In this document: positions 54,692 through 64,000 of the stretch, piece after piece | Layout of the letters: each line of letters begins with the position of its first letter | Position numbering within the stretch: position 1 is the first letter of the stretch | Source: Enoplolaimus lenunculus | Lineage: Eukaryota; Nematoda; Enoplea; Enoplida; Thoracostomopsidae | Direction: 5' to 3' | DNA length: 64,000 nt | Assembly: GCA_030248215.1 (NCBI GenBank) | Contig: JASANG010003720.1 | Coordinates: 186,001 to 250,000, forward strand | Translations under genes and position numbers: made by a program | Notes under the pieces: generated by a model | What the model was told of the DNA's origin: nothing | Database searches by the model: none | Seen by the model: only the letters and a program-made list of their open reading frames with translations

Positions 54692-56189
54692 TAAGCAATG
54701 TAATGCTGGACTGTTGTCTAAAATACGTGTTTGAGCATTCCAGCTTTAATTGTATGAAATTAAGACACAAAGCAAACTGATATGCTGAACTGCCGTGATT
54801 TTTCGTTTTGTATGGGATACAACCACCACATTTGAATATATCTCGCTTTTCGGTCAGCAGTTGTGCCACTGCCTGACTTAGTGATTGTACTTGCGGATGT
54901 AATAATTAAAGCAACAAATTACTGCTCAACCGATTGCTAACGATAAAGATGATGGTAGCACTGCCAAAATTTTAGCGATAATGCATCGAGTCTGTATAAG
55001 GTCAAATTACTGAAATAAAACAAAAGTTTCCGCTAAAAATCAGTGTCGGTTTCACTTTTTGGTTTTATTATAAAAATAGCGAAAATTCTTGTTATTTGTA
55101 CATTCTATATTATTTATAAATCATAGCTCTCTCTCACAGACACAATTTTTCACCAGCAATATGCTGCAGGTGTTCGAAACGAATTAAAAAATAATTTTCA
55201 AAATTCATCCAAAATTTCAAAAATTACGATGCTTCCGCCGTATTTTCTATAAAATTTTACAAAGCCCGTTGAATATTTGCACGCGTCAATTGTGTTGGCA
55301 TAAAAATAACAAAAACATACTGGAAACTTTTATACTTCAATATCCGTTTTTCGTTTTTGTTATATTTTTATCATTATCCGTTTCCGTTATTTTTACTTAA
55401 TACACCCTGAAGATAGGAAATACAAATTCGGCATATATCGTGATGAATACGTGACGATTTTGACTAAATTACCTGCAGGGCGTTAAACATTTAAACTCAA
55501 TATAATAAGATAAACCAGGAAAACAATCAGCAAAATTTTGTTGCGCAACCATGTCATATTAACAAACTAAAAAAACTTACAATTTCATAAAAAAAAATTG
55601 TCACAAACAGTGAAATTGCATTGTAAAAATTTTGCATTTTGACACAACGCATTTAGACACTTCGGCTGTTTGTCGCTCCTGTCCCGTAACATTTTCGACA
55701 AACTGTCTGGTGTACTGCGTTTTCGGTATTAACAGTTATGACCTCAAATTTTGAAGAAAAAAAATTTGAATTTAGGAAGACTGAACATTTAGTAACATTT
55801 CTTTACACATCATAGGTGTTAACAAAAATTGTGTCACATTTTTACGCCTGCTGCAACAAACTGCACACACAAGAGTTTGCAATTTTAGCATCCGAATAAA
55901 AGTGTAAAATTTTCTATAAACTTTGCCCCTTTTTGATGTTGTCATGTAAGTTTCCTGCTTTGCATAAAAAGATGCAGTACGTGGTTACAGGCACGAACGC
56001 ATCGTTTAACCAGCAAAAAGTAAATTTCATGACTTGTGACGGGAAGAAAACATTTTTCGCGTTTAAGTTATTAATTTTCACTCCGAGCTATAACAATCTG
56101 GTTTGAGTCGTTGTTGTTGAGTAATTGTCTGAGGTAAAAATGACTAACTATTTTATGAAATAAATGATAGCTATAGTTTTTTTCGTACT
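54692..56189. other. intergenic stretch; one family Q repeat
   Basis: 55170-55405 matches 45200-45400 (family Q). The rest is AT-rich with no supported gene or paired ends. Confidence 0.45.
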
Positions 56190-56556
56190 GTAGTGGCCCG
56201 AATAAGAGGGGGGTGACTGATATTTATTTGGTCTCTCGAGAAGGTGAAAATTTCAGGTATTCGGTTACGGGCTGTTATTTATTTTTAATCCGCTCTCTGC
56301 CGACCTTCGTTCTGATAGCAAGGTTATACTTTGGAATGTTTCTTACCAAACTTAAGTACGTTTTAAAGTTTCGAACTCAAAATTTATTTGGTCCTCGGGT
56401 CATTATGCACTGCAATTATTGATGACAGTTATGGAATGTAATTAGGGTTTAGGGACTCTATCCGCTAACAGACTCTTATTAGGCATACAGGCTCCTATTG
56501 ATTGAGACTCGAAATGGGGACCCCTTCTTAATACCTGCCTCATATTTGTGTCACCA
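56190..56556 (+). mobile_element. MITE family F, shortened
   Basis: Opens ACTGTAGTGGCCCGAATAAG; the right end is worn (TCATATTTGTGTCACCAAG). A block of about 70 bp in the left third is missing compared with 33891-34331. Confidence 0.8.
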
Positions 56557-56861
56557 AGTTTTCAATTTTGATGCTATTTTGAAACGACCAGATTGTTAAA
56601 CTGACACTTTTACATCTGGTTAACGAGATTAACGCTAAGCATTATTTCTTTTAACTTAGCTGTAGGAGATTGCCTGATATTTGGCTTTTAGGTGTTACAA
56701 AAGGTGTTTTTTGAATAAAGAGACGCAATGCTTTTCTGCAGTTATAAACATTATGAAATACTGATTCGTGGAAAAAAATTGTAAATTCCGATAAATAAAA
56801 ACTTGTCGAGCAGGCTGCTGAGTGACCTTTACTTCCAAAAAACATCATCTATTGATCTCTA

Positions 56862-57017
56862 GGGCCCATGTAAAGATCAGGGACAGAACGTTTTTCTGTG
56901 TTACTAGATAAGAGTAAGCGTAAGCTTTAGACTAATTTTTTTGCTTGGCTTAGGCTTAGGCTTAGGCTTAGGAATATGCTTTATAATGCTGTTCCGCCCC
57001 TGTTCTTTTGATTGGAC
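56862..57017 (+). mobile_element. MITE family A (GTAAAGA ends), short
   Basis: Opens GGCCCATGTAAAGATCAGGG and closes CCCCTGTTCTTTTGATTGGAC in inverted form, with one TTAGGC block of four hexamers. Confidence 0.83.
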
Positions 57018-57642
57018 ATCTCTAGTGACAGCTGGCACCGCTGCGCTTTTATTAAACTGGAAATCATTGGCCATTGCATGCTTCTCTGAAGCTTTCTATT
57101 ATGAAACGCTTCAGCGTTAGCGTTTAAATTTTTAATAAAAAATTATTTTTGGCTCCAAGTGTGAGTCTTTTTTGCTATCTCAAAATATTCATTTTTAATA
57201 TTAAAATTGTAAATTTTAGCGTGAAATAAGCAGAGGAAGTCAACAACAGACAGCTCAAAATTTGCCAAAATTTTTTAAAATTATTAAAATCATATTATTT
57301 CTAGGCAAACTACGGCTTAGAAAATAACCGACAACACGTTTCTTTTTTGTGCTATCCAAATCAAAGGCACAGAAAAATTCAACGTTATACATTTGTCTAA
57401 TAGACATGTTGTTACTCAGGGTGTAAACGGACAACATCGGTGTTTAGTAAACAGGAGGGATAACGGGACGTATCCCACCGAAAGTAGTTCAAAGACTCGA
57501 AAACCATTTTACACGCGGTAGAATAAACTACAACGGTCAATATATTTATCAACCGCTCGCTTAAAATTTTTTATGCTGTATTATGCCCTCCGGAAGTGAA
57601 ATCATGCCTACCTCCTGATAAGCAGATTTATATACTAAAACC
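57018..57642. other. intergenic stretch with no recognised feature
   Basis: No gene or paired repeat ends recognised. Confidence 0.45.
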
Positions 57643-58003
57643 ACTCTATAAAAACTTAAACTTAAATTATAGCTTAACTAAACTTGAATATCAGTTTAAG
57701 TAAAACTTAAAATGGCTGGACGGATTAACTAAACTAGAATGCTAAGTTTTACTTAAACTATTAACATGTTTTTAAGTTTAACACGAGTTCAAGTAAACTT
57801 ATTTTTAGATTAAAAGTAACAAGTGCAGCCGAGAAATTATGCGTATCAAAGAGTTCACTAAGTTTAGGTTAAACTAAAAGTACGTAAGATTATAAATTAG
57901 ATTAAGCGCAAACCTACCCGTTAGTTCAGTTATTCCAGAAACTTAGTTTAATACTGCTGGATTAGCTTAAGCTTAAATCAAGTTAGTTTAAGCTTTTAGA
58001 GAG
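57643..58003. mobile_element. inverted-repeat element rich in TTTAAGCTTAAA motifs
   Basis: Opens CTCTATAAAAACTTAAACTT and closes AGTTTAAGCTTTTAGAGAG. The interior alternates 'aacttagtttaa' and 'ttaaactaagtt' type motifs along its 360 bp. Single copy in this window. Confidence 0.6.
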
Positions 58004-58218
58004 CATGCTTATGCCTCTCGTAAGCCGGATATTAAAAATATCCAAAACGAAAAACCGTATTGAAGTATAAAAGTTTGAAAAATATTATACTTTTTTCTCA
58101 ATACAATTCAGACTCAAGCTAATATATATCCACCGGGCTTTCTAAATTTTTAAAGAACGAATAGCGGATGAAGCCAAACTTTTCCTAAGTTTTCACTGAA
58201 TATTATCATATGTATTGC

Positions 58219-58424
58219 ATTGGCCAATGTAAAGAACAGGGCGGAACAGTATTATAAGCATATTCCGCAGCCTAAGCGCAAGCGTAAACCTAAACCAAAA
58301 CGTAAGAATGAGCATATTCCTAAGCCTAAGCCTAAAACCAATCAATAAAATTTGTGTAAAGCTTAAGCTTACTCTATTCAAGTCCCACAGAAAAACTCTC
58401 CGCCCCTGATCGTTACATGGGCCA
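58219..58424 (-). mobile_element. MITE family A (GTAAAGA ends)
   Basis: Opens GGCCAATGTAAAGAACAGGG and closes CCCCTGATCGTTACATGGGCC in inverted form. It lies between two pieces of family Q sequence (58040-58100 and 58490-58560), so it may have split a Q copy. Confidence 0.85.
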
Positions 58425-58614
58425 TTACATTGAACAACTGCACAACATTTGCAACCAGTATTGAACATAAAAATAGCACAATTTTCAATATTTCTATACT
58501 AAAAACGGAAACGAATACGGATGTTTACCAGAAACGGGTATCCGGTTACACTTTGCCAAATATTAATAGCGTTCAACTTTAAGCTCATTTGTGTACTTCA
58601 GTGATTTATGGAAA

Positions 58615-61600
58615 ATGCTTGAATTAACTAGTAAGCGAATTTTGTCGTATTTTTCAACGCTTTCAGTCTTAGTCGCTCTTCAGAACACTGTACGGAGTTG
58701 GCCAACTGGTGCGCCATGCACAGCAGAATATACCATGATGCCTGACCCTGATCGGCACGGCAAAGGACTTTATTGGGACGTTAAGGGATCTAAACCGCCG
58801 TTTGATTTTCAGTTTGCCGATTCTTCCGGCGATGTAACTAACAAATACAAGGATGGAAACATTTATACAAGTAATTAATTTTTATATCAGTATACATATA
58901 TTTGTTTTTGTGTATATAAAAAGCAACTCAAAGCACCGTAAAATTTCAATGAGTTAATTTTAATTCAGAAAGAGTTGAATCACTATCAGTCTGAATTAGG
59001 ACTATCAGATCATAGAATTTCGAGTTGATTCAATCCATTGTGAGATAACTGATCAACTCACCCAGAGTCAACTTAACTCAGGGTGAACATCAACTCAACT
59101 CAGAGTGAACTAATGTTTACTGATATCAATTCAGAAATAAGCGACTCGATAGCTGAATTGATTATGAACTCATTGGAATTTACAATGTGCTAATGCATCC
59201 TTCTACAATAAAAGTGTTTACAAGACATGGAAACTTAAAAATTTATTTTCAGACACAACGCCAATTTTGAATTAAAATTATTTACAATGCGATAGATCTA
59301 AAATTCGTAGCTCAATCGTCTGGGTATAGATGGCGAAGCGGCAGTCAGCTTGTAACTAGAGTTTACACCAAACTGTCTGTTTTAACTTAGACAAGAGTTT
59401 GTAGCTATCACAAATGAGGTCGTACAATTGCAACACTATAAGCTGATTTGAATGTGACTAACCATAGTCTAAAAATACTTTAGATTCTCAAATGTTCACT
59501 AGTCATGTGAATGATTATCACTTGATTAATCAACTCAGACAGAGAATTAGTTATTTTTGGTTATTTCTGAGTAACTCACTCTGAGCTGATTTAATTCGAG
59601 GTTAGTTGATTAATTAACTCACAATGAGTTTAGTCAATTCAGCATTCTAAGTTCTGAAAGACCTAATTCATAGCCCAGACTTCTAAGTGGATTTAACTTA
59701 ATCTGAGTTAAAATCAACTCACTGAAATTTACAGCGTGATAGTGTTATAACTTGTAGCGTGTGCCAGTCAGTGAAAACTTGTACACTACCTTGGGGACGT
59801 TTCTAGAGTAGTGTCAGTAAAAATTCTGTCAATGTCTCCAGAAATAAACATGGGCTACACTGTAAATTCCAGTAAGTTGATTTTAACTCAGAATGAGTTG
59901 AATCCACTCAGAAGTGTAAGCTCTGAATTAGGACTTTCAGAGCTCAGAATTCTGAATTGTATTAACACATCCTGTCTTAATTAATCAACTCACCCACAAT
60001 TGAATCAGCTCAGAGTGAGTTAATGTGTACGACTATTAACTCATAAATTACAAGAAATAACTAATTCTCTCTGAGTTGATTAACCAACTCATTGGAATTT
60101 ACAGTGTAATAAGAACACTGTGCTTAAATTTTTTATGACGGTGCTTCCGCAATGTAAATTCCAATCAGTTGATTAATCAACTCAGACGGAAAGTTAGTTA
60201 TTTCTGAGTTAATAACAGAAAACGTTTTCTCACTTTGAGTTGAGTTGATTCTCACTACGAATTAAGCTGACGCCGGGTGAGTTGATCAACTGGCTCAGAT
60301 TCAGTTGAATGAACTGACAATTCTGAGTTCTGATAGTCCTAATTAGACTGAGCGATTTGAATTTAAATCCACTCACTGGAAATTACAGCGCGCTATAAAC
60401 TCTAACGTCGTTCAATTTAACTTTTCTATGGACCACCTGTACAATGGACGCACCATATTTCGACGGATTATAATAGGCAAAGCAAAAACTTTAGACTAAT
60501 TTTTTTGTTTATGCTTACGCTTAGATTTTGGTTTAGGCTTAGTTCCAGGTTTTTCCTTACGCTTAGGCTTAGGTTTAGGCTTAGGCTTTAGGAATATGTT
60601 ATACTACTGTTACAGTACGCCAAGTAACATTGACAAAAAGTTGTACACTGCGTGTGTTCGATAAATTTTAACTACAATCAGGTTTAGGCTTAGGTTTAGG
60701 CTTGGGACTATTGTTTATACTACACTGTTATACGCGTCAAAGTAGCATTGGCCAAAACGTATACACTGTAAATTTCAATGAGTTCATCACTTAATCAACT
60801 CATATGAAAAATTGGTCACTTCTGGCTATATCTGAGTTAATAACAGTAAACATTAACTCACTCTGAGTGGGTTTAATTTTGGGAGATTCAATTAATTAAC
60901 TCAGAATGAGTTCAATCAATTCAGAATTCTGAGTTCTAAAAGACCTAATTCAGAGCTCAGACTTGTGAGTGGATTCAAGTCTCATTCTGAGTTAAAAGCA
61001 ACTCACTCAAATTTACAGTGTACGCGGTGTGCGTTTCAAATAATTGTAATAACAAAACCGTTACCATACTCGAACAAATATAGTTTTTTTTTGATACCGA
61101 TTATGACAATACTTTCAGTCAGACTCACAGGTCATCAAACGTTTCGAGGGTTCTTGATTCAAGCCCGAAACCGTTACCATACTCGAACAAATATAGTTTT
61201 TTTTGATACCGATTATGACAATACTTTCAGTCAGACTCACAGGTCATCAAACGTTTCGAGGGTTCTTGATTCAAGCCCGAAACCGTTACCATACTCGAAC
61301 AAATATAGTTTTTTTTAATACCGATTATGACAATACTTTCAGTCAGACTCACAGGTCATCAAACGTTTCGAGGGTTCTTGATTCAAGCCCGGTACGTGGA
61401 TGATCGTGGGAAAATAACTGCACGAAATGCAGTTGGTCGATTTATTCGCAAACCATCGTGGAAAATCAACGGTATTCGATTTTTGGACTGTGACGGAGCG
61501 CAAACTGCAGTTACGCATGCGAACGCTGACGCAAAAGATGTAGTTACACTACAATGGATTGCGCCTGTTGATACTCACGCGATACAGTTTATGTAATACT

Positions 61601-62923
61601 TTTAATATCTTTCCGTTGGTTTTAGTCATTTCCGAGAATTATAACTTAAATTTACTAAAAAAGATTTTGCTTAATATTAACGTTTTTTTAGGTTTCTGGC
61701 TTAAAGTTTAATTGTATAAAAAAATAACGAACGCGGTTAGCGATCAAACTATAACAGAACTGACAAACCTGACAACGGAAGTATAAAAGTTTCAAAGATA
61801 TTTTAGTTTTATGCCAACTCAATTGAGGTATGCAAATATTTATTGACTTAGTTTTTTAAAATTTTGAATGTAAAATAACACGGAAATTTTTCAAATTTTC
61901 GATGAATTTTGTAATAATTTTTTTCGTATCCAATGGTTGCAACCTATTTGTAATGAAGAATTGCGAGTTGGAAATTAATTTTTAACTGATTTTGAGTAAA
62001 AATATTAACAGAATTATTAGTATATATTTCTATAACGGAAACGGACACCTATTTTTACCGGAAACGGGAAGGGAAACGAATATTCGGTTACATTCGGGTT
62101 TCTGGTGTTTTGTTTTCCGCTTATTTAAAGTTCTAACTATTTTTGGTACGAGTTATCTTTTAGCCTTGTAATAAAAAATCAGTTAGCCCTGTAAGCGTAT
62201 ACAAGATCAACGGTCCAGGTAAAGGTCAGGGGCGGAACGTTTTTCTGTGGGGCTCCAATAGAGTAAGCTTAAGCTTCAGACTAATTTTTTGACTTGGTTG
62301 AGGCTTAGGCTTAGGCTTAGCCTTAGGAATATGCTCGTTCTGAGGCTTTGTTCAGGCTTTGGCTTAGGCTTAGGAATATTCTTATAATACCGTTCCAGCC
62401 CCGTTCTTTACATTAGCCAGATCAACCTACAGAATAAGTGCTTCGAAAATTAATTAAAAGTGATAAACTATTACAAAAATAGTATATACAATAGTTTGAA
62501 GTATGCAGGAAAAATTTATTCAACATCAACTTGCGCCGTGTATTAAACTGCCGTTAAATGCTCATTTTGCTGCGTTTAGGATCACAGTTGTTGAAAGCCG
62601 AAGCTATTTTTGGTTTGCGTGGACACCTTTAGAAGGATTCATCGTCCCACAAGATTGGAAAGGCCGAACGTCGTTGGTAAATCCTTCAAGTACTCAATGG
62701 GATCATGTTCGTCCAGTGGTAGACTACGATACCAAACCACCGGCTCCGAAATCCATAGTCGACGGTTATGGTAATTCTGTTTACGAAGTAGGCCTTGCGG
62801 TTAAACCAAACGATCGTTCTCAAATTACAAATTTTGGATCCACACAAGTCCTTGGTCGATTTCCATTTGCGACTGGTTCATTGTTGCCTCGACAACAGAA
62901 AGAATACCGAATTGAACCCGAAA
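58615..62923 (+). CDS. secreted Reeler-domain protein, first three exons (gene continues past the window or further exons unseen)
   Basis: Exons 58615-58870, 61343-61592 and 62580-62923 join in phase (1, 2, then 1 out) to 283 residues. The start gives a signal peptide (LSYFSTLSVLVAL, likely cut before WPTG). The Reeler domain follows: WPTGAPCTAEYTMMPDPDRH, then DGNIYTIRLTGHQTFRGFLI and QARYVDDRGKIT, then RFLDCDGAQTAVTHANADAK, QWIAP and ITVVESRSYFWF. The FRGFLIQAR motif and the single late cysteine are typical. Reeler domains occur in reelin, F-spondins, insect defence proteins and FRRS1-type reductases. About 100 residues after the domain are Pro/Ser-rich and not recognised, so the class is open. 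The exon 3 donor (AAAGTATGT) shows that more exons exist. The exon 2 acceptor lies in a tandem triplication. Confidence 0.85.
58934..59190. mobile_element. MITE family C in intron 1 of the Reeler gene
   Basis: Opens CACCGTAAAATTTCAATGAG and closes AACTCATTGGAATTTACAATG. Confidence 0.78.
59519..59738. mobile_element. MITE family C, left end lost
   Basis: Begins inside the left arm (GATTAATCAACTCAGACAGA) and closes AACTCACTGAAATTTACAGCG. Confidence 0.75.
59858..60107. mobile_element. MITE family C, full copy
   Basis: Opens CACTGTAAATTCCAGTAAGT and closes AACTCATTGGAATTTACAGTG. One of the cleanest copies. Confidence 0.82.
60151..60392. mobile_element. MITE family C
   Basis: Opens CAATGTAAATTCCAATCAGT and closes CACTCACTGGAAATTACAGCG. 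Its two halves are in the reverse order to the 59858 copy. Confidence 0.78.
60440..60755 (+). mobile_element. MITE family A, two worn pieces
   Basis: 60470-60635 has 'aaaactttagactaattttt', TTAGGC hexamers and 'actactgttacagtacgcca'. 60680-60755 has a second partial core and the end 'aaagtagcattggcc'. Confidence 0.65.
60764..61022. mobile_element. MITE family C
   Basis: Opens CACTGTAAATTTCAATGAGT and closes AACTCACTCAAATTTACAGTG. Fifth copy within about 2.1 kb of Reeler intron 1. Confidence 0.8.
61055..61392 (+). repeat. 112-bp tandem triplication covering the exon 2 acceptor of the Reeler gene
   Basis: Three nearly identical units start AAACCGTTACCATACTCGAA and each includes the acceptor AATACTTTCAG and the first 50 coding bases of exon 2 (TCAGACTCACAGGTCATCAA to TTGATTCAAGCCCG). 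The acceptor AG falls at 61117-61118, 61229-61230 and 61341-61342. Because 112 is not a multiple of three, only the third acceptor leads into the rest of exon 2 in frame. Confidence 0.93.
61593..62209. other. Reeler intron 2, left part; family Q sequence
   Basis: 61765-62110 matches family Q in inverted orientation ('gaaacggacacctatttttacc', 'ggtatgcaaatatttattga'-like). Nothing else recognised. Confidence 0.4.
62210..62418 (+). mobile_element. MITE family A (GTAAAGA ends), Reeler intron 2
   Basis: Opens GGTCCAGGTAAAGGTCAGGG and closes CCCCGTTCTTTACATTAGCC. Ends about 160 bases before exon 3. Confidence 0.83.
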
Positions 62924-63036
62924 GTATGTTTTGTATATATTTTTAATTTAGATTTTTACCTGTTATGTGTAGAATTTGGAATTGTGTTCTTAATACCGTG
63001 GTTATGCAAATTAAAAACGTATATATACATGGTTAA

Positions 63037-63258
63037 ACCCATGTTACTTTAAAGGGCGTCCAGGTTTCTGGTGGGTCTATAAAAGAGTAGGTTTAGATTT
63101 TAGATTACAAGGCTTAGGCTTAGGCTTAGGCTTAGGCTTAGGCTTAGGCTTAGGCTTAGGCTTAGGCTTAGGCTTAGGAACTCATTTCTGCAACGCTTAG
63201 GCTTAGGCTTAGGAATACGATTAATCTACTGTTACACCTTTAAAAGTAACATTGGCCC
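63037..63258 (+). mobile_element. MITE family A (GTTACTTTAAGG ends) with the longest pure hexamer run
   Basis: Opens ACCCATGTTACTTTAAAGGG and closes CCTTTAAAAGTAACATTGGCC in inverted form. The core holds eleven perfect TTAGGC hexamers in a row (about 63111-63177). Confidence 0.87.
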
Positions 63259-63506
63259 ATGGTTGCGATATAGTTGTCTTTCACGACTTTAGCAAGGGCC
63301 GCAGGTCGGAAAATATTTGTCTATAAGAATTGTTATGCGACGCTATGAGCCAACTCATGTGCGTTGATGTACGGTACATCAAAAGGTCTCCGACAACACG
63401 CGGATGGCATTCAAAAGCCACAATGTATTTCCTCTCTAAAATAGTTTTGGACCGCTTATCAAAAAGCAGTTTTAGTAACATAGATACATTTTGCGTCAGC
63501 GGGAGC

Positions 63507-63677
63507 GACCAATATGTAGAACAAGGGCGGAACAATAGTTGAAACATATTACTAAGCATACGCCTAAAGTGTAAGAATCAGCTTATACTTGACTGTAAAC
63601 AAAAAATTAGTCTAAAGCTTAAGCTTAGTTTATTCCAGTCCCACAGAAAAACGTACCGTTCCTGATCTTTACATGAG
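63507..63677 (-). mobile_element. MITE family A, mixed ends
   Basis: Left end GACCAATATGTAGAACAAGG, right end CCTGATCTTTACATGAGG; diverged CCTAAG core. Confidence 0.75.
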
Positions 63678-63771
63678 GTTTTTATATGCTTGTACGGGAA
63701 CATCGCTTCTCCCCTCATTTTCCATTTACAAAGGATAACGTAATTTTTTACAGTACTCAAATACAATTAAC

Positions 63772-64000
63772 GGTCCATGTATGGAAAGTAGTATAAGCAT
63801 TTTCCTAAGCCTAAGCCTACGCCTAAGCATAAGTTTAAGCGTAAACATGAGCCTATTCCTAAACCTAAGCCTAAGCCTAAGCCTAAGCAAAAAAGCTAGT
63901 CTAAAGCTTAAACTGACTCCATAACAGCCCCGTAGGAAAACGATCCGCCCCTGTTCTATACATGGGCCCAATTGGCCCGGCCCTGTTCTATACATGGGCT
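63772..64000 (-). mobile_element. MITE family A plus a doubled right end
   Basis: 63772-63969 opens GGTCCATGTATGGAAAGTAG and closes CCCCTGTTCTATACATGGGCC in inverted form. At 63977 the end sequence CCCTGTTCTATACATGGGC is repeated, which may be a second, truncated copy or one that runs off the window. Confidence 0.78.

Noticed and set aside
63111-63177. Perfect TTAGGC run read as a chromosome end
   Set aside because: It lies between two intact MITE ends inside the window and next to a gene, so it is interstitial and not a telomere.

Overview
This is a 64 kb piece of an animal nuclear genome. It is AT-rich and carries four protein-coding genes, of which three are split by introns and one is a single exon. 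All four read on the + strand. The species cannot be fixed from the sequence. The exchanger gene is clearly animal. Several splice acceptors are short and U-rich (TTTCAG or TTTTCAG), and many repeats have a TTAGGC core, which is the telomere hexamer of most nematodes. Both hint at a nematode-like or other invertebrate host, but a tunicate or another repeat-rich invertebrate is not excluded.

Layout of the genes. (1) 3286-8566: six exons of a small secreted, cysteine-containing protein with an acidic tail, not recognised. (2) 20613-40655: a complete Na+/Ca2+ exchanger gene (SLC8/NCX type), with nine exons in phase that give about 941 residues; the 20 kb span is mostly introns full of repeats. 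(3) 52787-53926: a single-exon 379-residue protein of the DUF3445 / haem-dependent oxidative N-demethylase-like family with a C-terminal membrane anchor, a family known mainly from bacteria and fungi. (4) 58615 to beyond 62923: the first three exons of a secreted Reeler-domain protein. The four genes share no evident pathway.

The rest is dominated by short non-autonomous DNA elements with terminal inverted repeats. Family A (more than 30 copies, 150-450 bp) has a TTAGGC-repeat core and at least three kinds of ends. Family B is a near-palindrome of GAGTCA/TGACTC motifs. Family C is similar but built on GAGTTGA/TCAACTC. Family F (about 430 bp) ends in CTGTAGTGACCCGAATAAGA. There are also rarer families (D, E, M), a TTAA-flanked element with a tRNA-like core, a 1.1 kb element with about 240-bp inverted arms, and a 1.3 kb repeat that starts the window and recurs inverted at 48.7-50.0 kb. 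Six tandem arrays with units of 20, 25, 26, 30, 92 and 112 bp are present; the last one has triplicated a splice acceptor of the Reeler gene. No retrovirus, LTR element, Polinton, LINE, rRNA or CRISPR was recognised.
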